From Rotaria socialis (taxonomy: Eukaryota; Rotifera; Eurotatoria; Philodinida; Philodinidae): a stretch of DNA of 64,000 nucleotides. The stretch spans positions 1 to 64,000 of the forward strand of contig CAJNYU010001437.1 of the NCBI GenBank assembly GCA_905331475.1, read 5' to 3'. Position 1 is the first letter of the stretch, and each line of letters begins with the position of its first letter. The position numbers were made by a program, and so were the translations under genes. The notes under the pieces are model-generated. The model had not been told where the DNA came from and did no database searches. It was given only the letters and a program-made list of their open reading frames with translations. Shown one piece after another: positions 61,565 to 64,000 of this stretch.

Positions 61565-61988
61565 ACATTCTTTTCTATTTAATTTTTCAAAAATATAAAT
61601 ACAGCACATTTTTTCGTAGTCTTACATGGTGCTAAATTTTCTACGGGTCAGATTTAGGTGTGGACGCATGTTTACAGGAAAATAAAACATATCCACACCC
61701 TCATGATTGGCAATATAATTGGATGTGAAGTATCGTTGGCTTAAAAATCGAGAAGTGCAGTAAAAACGAAAATATTCCACACTATGACAAAATTTATTTA
61801 TAGATAAGTAGGTAAAAATAAATAATTTACCATCTGCGAGATTCTAGAATTTTCATGCGACATAATACAAATAACAAAAAAATGTAAAGATAAAAATAAT
61901 TTTTGAAATATCACGTCATAGAAGTATTTGAGAAAATAGTTTACATAAAAACATTTCAACAAACAAACAATTGGTCGATATATTTCAA
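61565..61988. other. Spacer with a short hairpin
   Basis: Between two converging genes. An imperfect inverted repeat GGTGTGGA..ATGTTT / AAACAT..TCCACACC lies at about 61657-61697. No gene is recognised. Confidence 0.35.
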
Positions 61989-63041
61989 TTAAGAACATGA
62001 CGCTTGTTCGTTCAATTGTAGTTTTTCAGTATCGTCTTTGTCAATATCTGTCAGCCAAGTCTTCATAATTGAATCAAATTCAAAAAATGTACCTAAATGT
62101 CCCCCACTAATTATTTTGAGTTCTGCATTGGGATAACTTTCAACTAAATAAGTTGACATTTCCATATGCGAGATTTCATCTCCTTGTGTAGCAACAATTA
62201 ATACTTTTCGTTTTGATGGTGATGATGAAAGTTTCTTTGGATCAAAACCCCAGTCTGAATGTAAAACACGCGGCATCTCATTGAAACCAGCCATTGTTTT
62301 AGAAATACTTAAATAGATATTTCTTGACATCATATCAATAGCCCATTCTGCTGACTTATTGTTGTCTTCTTCCCATTTACGTAAGTTAACTTTCTCGTCA
62401 TCACCCATTTTGTCAAAGAATTTTTTTCGTACAAATTTTTTTACTTCTTCAATATTACGCACTTTTTTTCGAATAAGCGATCCTACTAATTTTGAAATAA
62501 AAGGAAAATGAATACTTGGACTCCCAATCGCAAAATAACTGGACCAACTCATTCCATCAGTATGCTTTTTATGATATTTGAATGGTGAAAAACCAGACAA
62601 GACAATTAACGATTGAACATGGGTAACCTCAGGCATTATATCAGTTGATGTACTAAAACAAATTTGTGCATAAACCGATCCATAACTACCACCAGCAACA
62701 ACGATTCGAAGATTTTTATTATTGTTTTTCTTTAACGATGATAATAATTGATGAACATCATTAGGATAATTTGAAATTGGTTGATTCTTCGGCCATGATG
62801 AACTATTACCCCAACCGGGAAGTGTAGGCATAATAAAATGATATTCAATTTCTTGGTAACAGTCATTCTCATTTGAACAATCACCAACACAAAATGCTCC
62901 GTGAAAAAAGATAATGATTTTATTACTATCGGTATCACCTTGTTCGGTATATGCTAATTGACGACCATCAGAAAGTAAGAAGTATTTTTCGTTAGAAACT
63001 TGTACTTCGCTAGAAATTGACGATGAGGCTAATTGTTCCAT
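61989..63041 (-). CDS. Alpha/beta hydrolase, intronless
   Basis: A single exon encodes 350 aa. The alpha/beta-hydrolase fold is shown by the oxyanion segment FFHGAF, MPTLPGWGNSS, the nucleophile elbow GGSYGS, a late acidic strand (VLIVATQGDEISH) and the catalytic His in ISGGHLG. A cap region of about 120 residues separates the elbow from the acid. There is no signal peptide. The substrate is unknown; relatives include esterases and epoxide-hydrolase-like enzymes. Lack of introns contrasts with most other genes here, which fits acquisition by horizontal transfer or retroposition; this is inference. A TTCTAG acceptor lies about 22 bp before the start codon. Confidence 0.9.
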   Translation of the reverse strand: MEQLASSSISSEVQVSNEKYFLLSDGRQLAYTEQGDTDSNKIIIFFHGAFCVGDCSNENDCYQEIEYHFIMPTLPGWGNSSSWPKNQPISNYPNDVHQLLSSLKKNNNKNLRIVVAGGSYGSVYAQICFSTSTDIMPEVTHVQSLIVLSGFSPFKYHKKHTDGMSWSSYFAIGSPSIHFPFISKLVGSLIRKKVRNIEEVKKFVRKKFFDKMGDDEKVNLRKWEEDNNKSAEWAIDMMSRNIYLSISKTMAGFNEMPRVLHSDWGFDPKKLSSSPSKRKVLIVATQGDEISHMEMSTYLVESYPNAELKIISGGHLGTFFEFDSIMKTWLTDIDKDDTEKLQLNEQASCS

Positions 63042-64000
63042 GGCTCTTGATGACGGTTATATCTAGAACATTTTTGTTTTCAAAAAGTGTATAGATTGTT
63101 CAGTATAGCGTATGAACTCACTAGTCGTTTTTTTATTCCAGAATATTTAAGTTATAGTAGATGAAAAGAAAAATAATAGCACGAACACAGCTTATCTATC
63201 AATAATCTAAAATAAACGGATTCTAATTTAAATAGGAGTCATATTTGATCAAATGAACCAAAAAGACCTCGGAAAAGCCTTTTAAATTTCATTGTGTTCG
63301 TGAAAAAATAAAATAACAAATGCTTTAGTTATATTTTGTTCATTTTGAACATTCATAAATCATGTCTTTTCTACTAAATCTTGTCAAATAAATTATCATA
63401 TATAGTATTAAGTTTGATTTAACTATAAATAGTTCATATAAAGAAAATCACAATATGAATTTTTCTCCCCAGGTGTGCACTTGACACTTCGTGTTTATGA
63501 GCAGAATGCACAATAGAGTATCACAATAACATGGAAACATTCATTTCCGACACGTTTGCATTTGCACGAACTAGCATCACGATCCCGGTAGTTATCCTAT
63601 TGGTAGTTATAAAAAAAAAACAATCAGACGTGAAGTATAGACGGCACCACATCACGGCGAGACAAGAACGGTGTGATACATCATTTCTATTTCGTCAGAA
63701 CTTCGCTCGCTCATGAGTAGTAAATTAATCCTTACCACCAACGACGGACTATCAGACTCACAGCTCACTCTCTATCGAAAAATCAACTAAAAAAGTGGTA
63801 TAGAAATAAATAGCGAGAAAACCCGATTTCTGATCAATCATTCTTTGCTAAGAGCTGAGTTACACATCAATCGATGTGGGTGTGCGTGTGCGTGTGGGCA
63901 TGAGTGAAACAGGAACGCGTAGGAATTCCGCCTAATTCCTGAATCACAACCTCTAATAATATTCTACGATGTCTTACCCATCTAGTGATTACTCAATTCC
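63042..64000. other. Right flank, no gene recognised
   Basis: No supported exon. A GT-rich tract near 63879-63900 (GTGTGCGTGTGCGTGTGG) is low-complexity. Confidence 0.35.

Noticed and set aside
61657..61697. Hairpin GGTGTGGA...TCCACACC as a terminator or RNA gene
   Set aside because: Imperfect and short, with no supporting promoter or conserved RNA features. A loosely similar inverted pair near 35321-35360 was also too weak.
63879..63905. GT-rich tract resembling rotifer telomeric repeats (TGTGGG-like)
   Set aside because: The units are irregular and short, and similar GTGTGG words occur singly elsewhere. This is not evidence of a telomere.

Overview
The window looks like nuclear DNA of a small invertebrate, most probably a bdelloid rotifer of the Adineta/Rotaria kind. 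It is AT-rich, and its genes are split by many very short GT-AG introns (mostly 49-65 bp). It carries animal-specific developmental genes (a Dmbx-type homeobox gene, a FoxB gene, a six-finger C2H2 gene). It also has F-box/LRR-like pseudogenes of a type I recognise, from memory, as highly expanded in bdelloids. Exon-intron structures were worked out by hand from reading frame and splice sites. In each multi-exon gene where I measured every exon, the total coding length is an exact multiple of three; DENND1 was checked by phase only.

Layout. 1-7.5 kb: gene-poor, with diverged tandem and inverted repeats and a long-hairpin MITE. 7.5-8.7 kb (-): PhyH-type 2-oxoglutarate dioxygenase. 9.7-10.5 kb (-): Dmbx-like homeobox gene, divergent from a C2H2 zinc-finger gene at 13.0-14.1 kb (+). 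14.2-15.0 kb (-): UBA-containing peptidyl-tRNA hydrolase 2. 15.6-20.0 kb (-): RUN-domain (RUSC-like) protein. 20.2-25.0 kb (-): DENND1/connecdenn, a Rab35 exchange factor, in 21 exons. 25.8-26.5 kb (+): mitochondrial ribosomal protein L23. 28.4-32.6 kb (+): a membrane protein with two PPC-like repeats and a PPxY tail. 33-37.6 kb: repeat-rich. 38.1-38.8 kb (+): secreted six-cysteine protein, followed by a TPR-type pseudogene (-). 39.9-42.2 kb: MITEs and an assembly gap. 43.3-44.7 kb (-): FoxB. 46.3-54.0 kb: an ankyrin-repeat gene (+) flanked by two related F-box-like pseudogenes. 55.1-55.5 kb (-): a decayed gene. 56.1-58.7 kb (-): a CBP/p300-type acetyltransferase reduced to its catalytic core. 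59.7-61.1 kb (-): a glutamine-rich coiled-coil protein, head-to-head with a small Cys/His-rich gene (+). 62.0-63.0 kb (-): an intronless alpha/beta hydrolase.

There is no operon-like logic. The two neighbouring trafficking genes (RUSC-like and DENND1) both act in Rab-linked membrane traffic, but they are separate units on the same strand. The most interesting items are: (1) the core-only CBP/p300 paralogue, in which the proposed catalytic tyrosine (Tyr1467 of human p300) is a cysteine; (2) the two-repeat PPC-like membrane protein; (3) the two-copy interspersed repeat and the foldback element sitting inside introns; (4) a set of non-autonomous elements, one with a perfect 8-bp target duplication; (5) possible spliced-leader acceptors just upstream of several start codons. 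I recognised no virus, CRISPR array, tRNA or rRNA.
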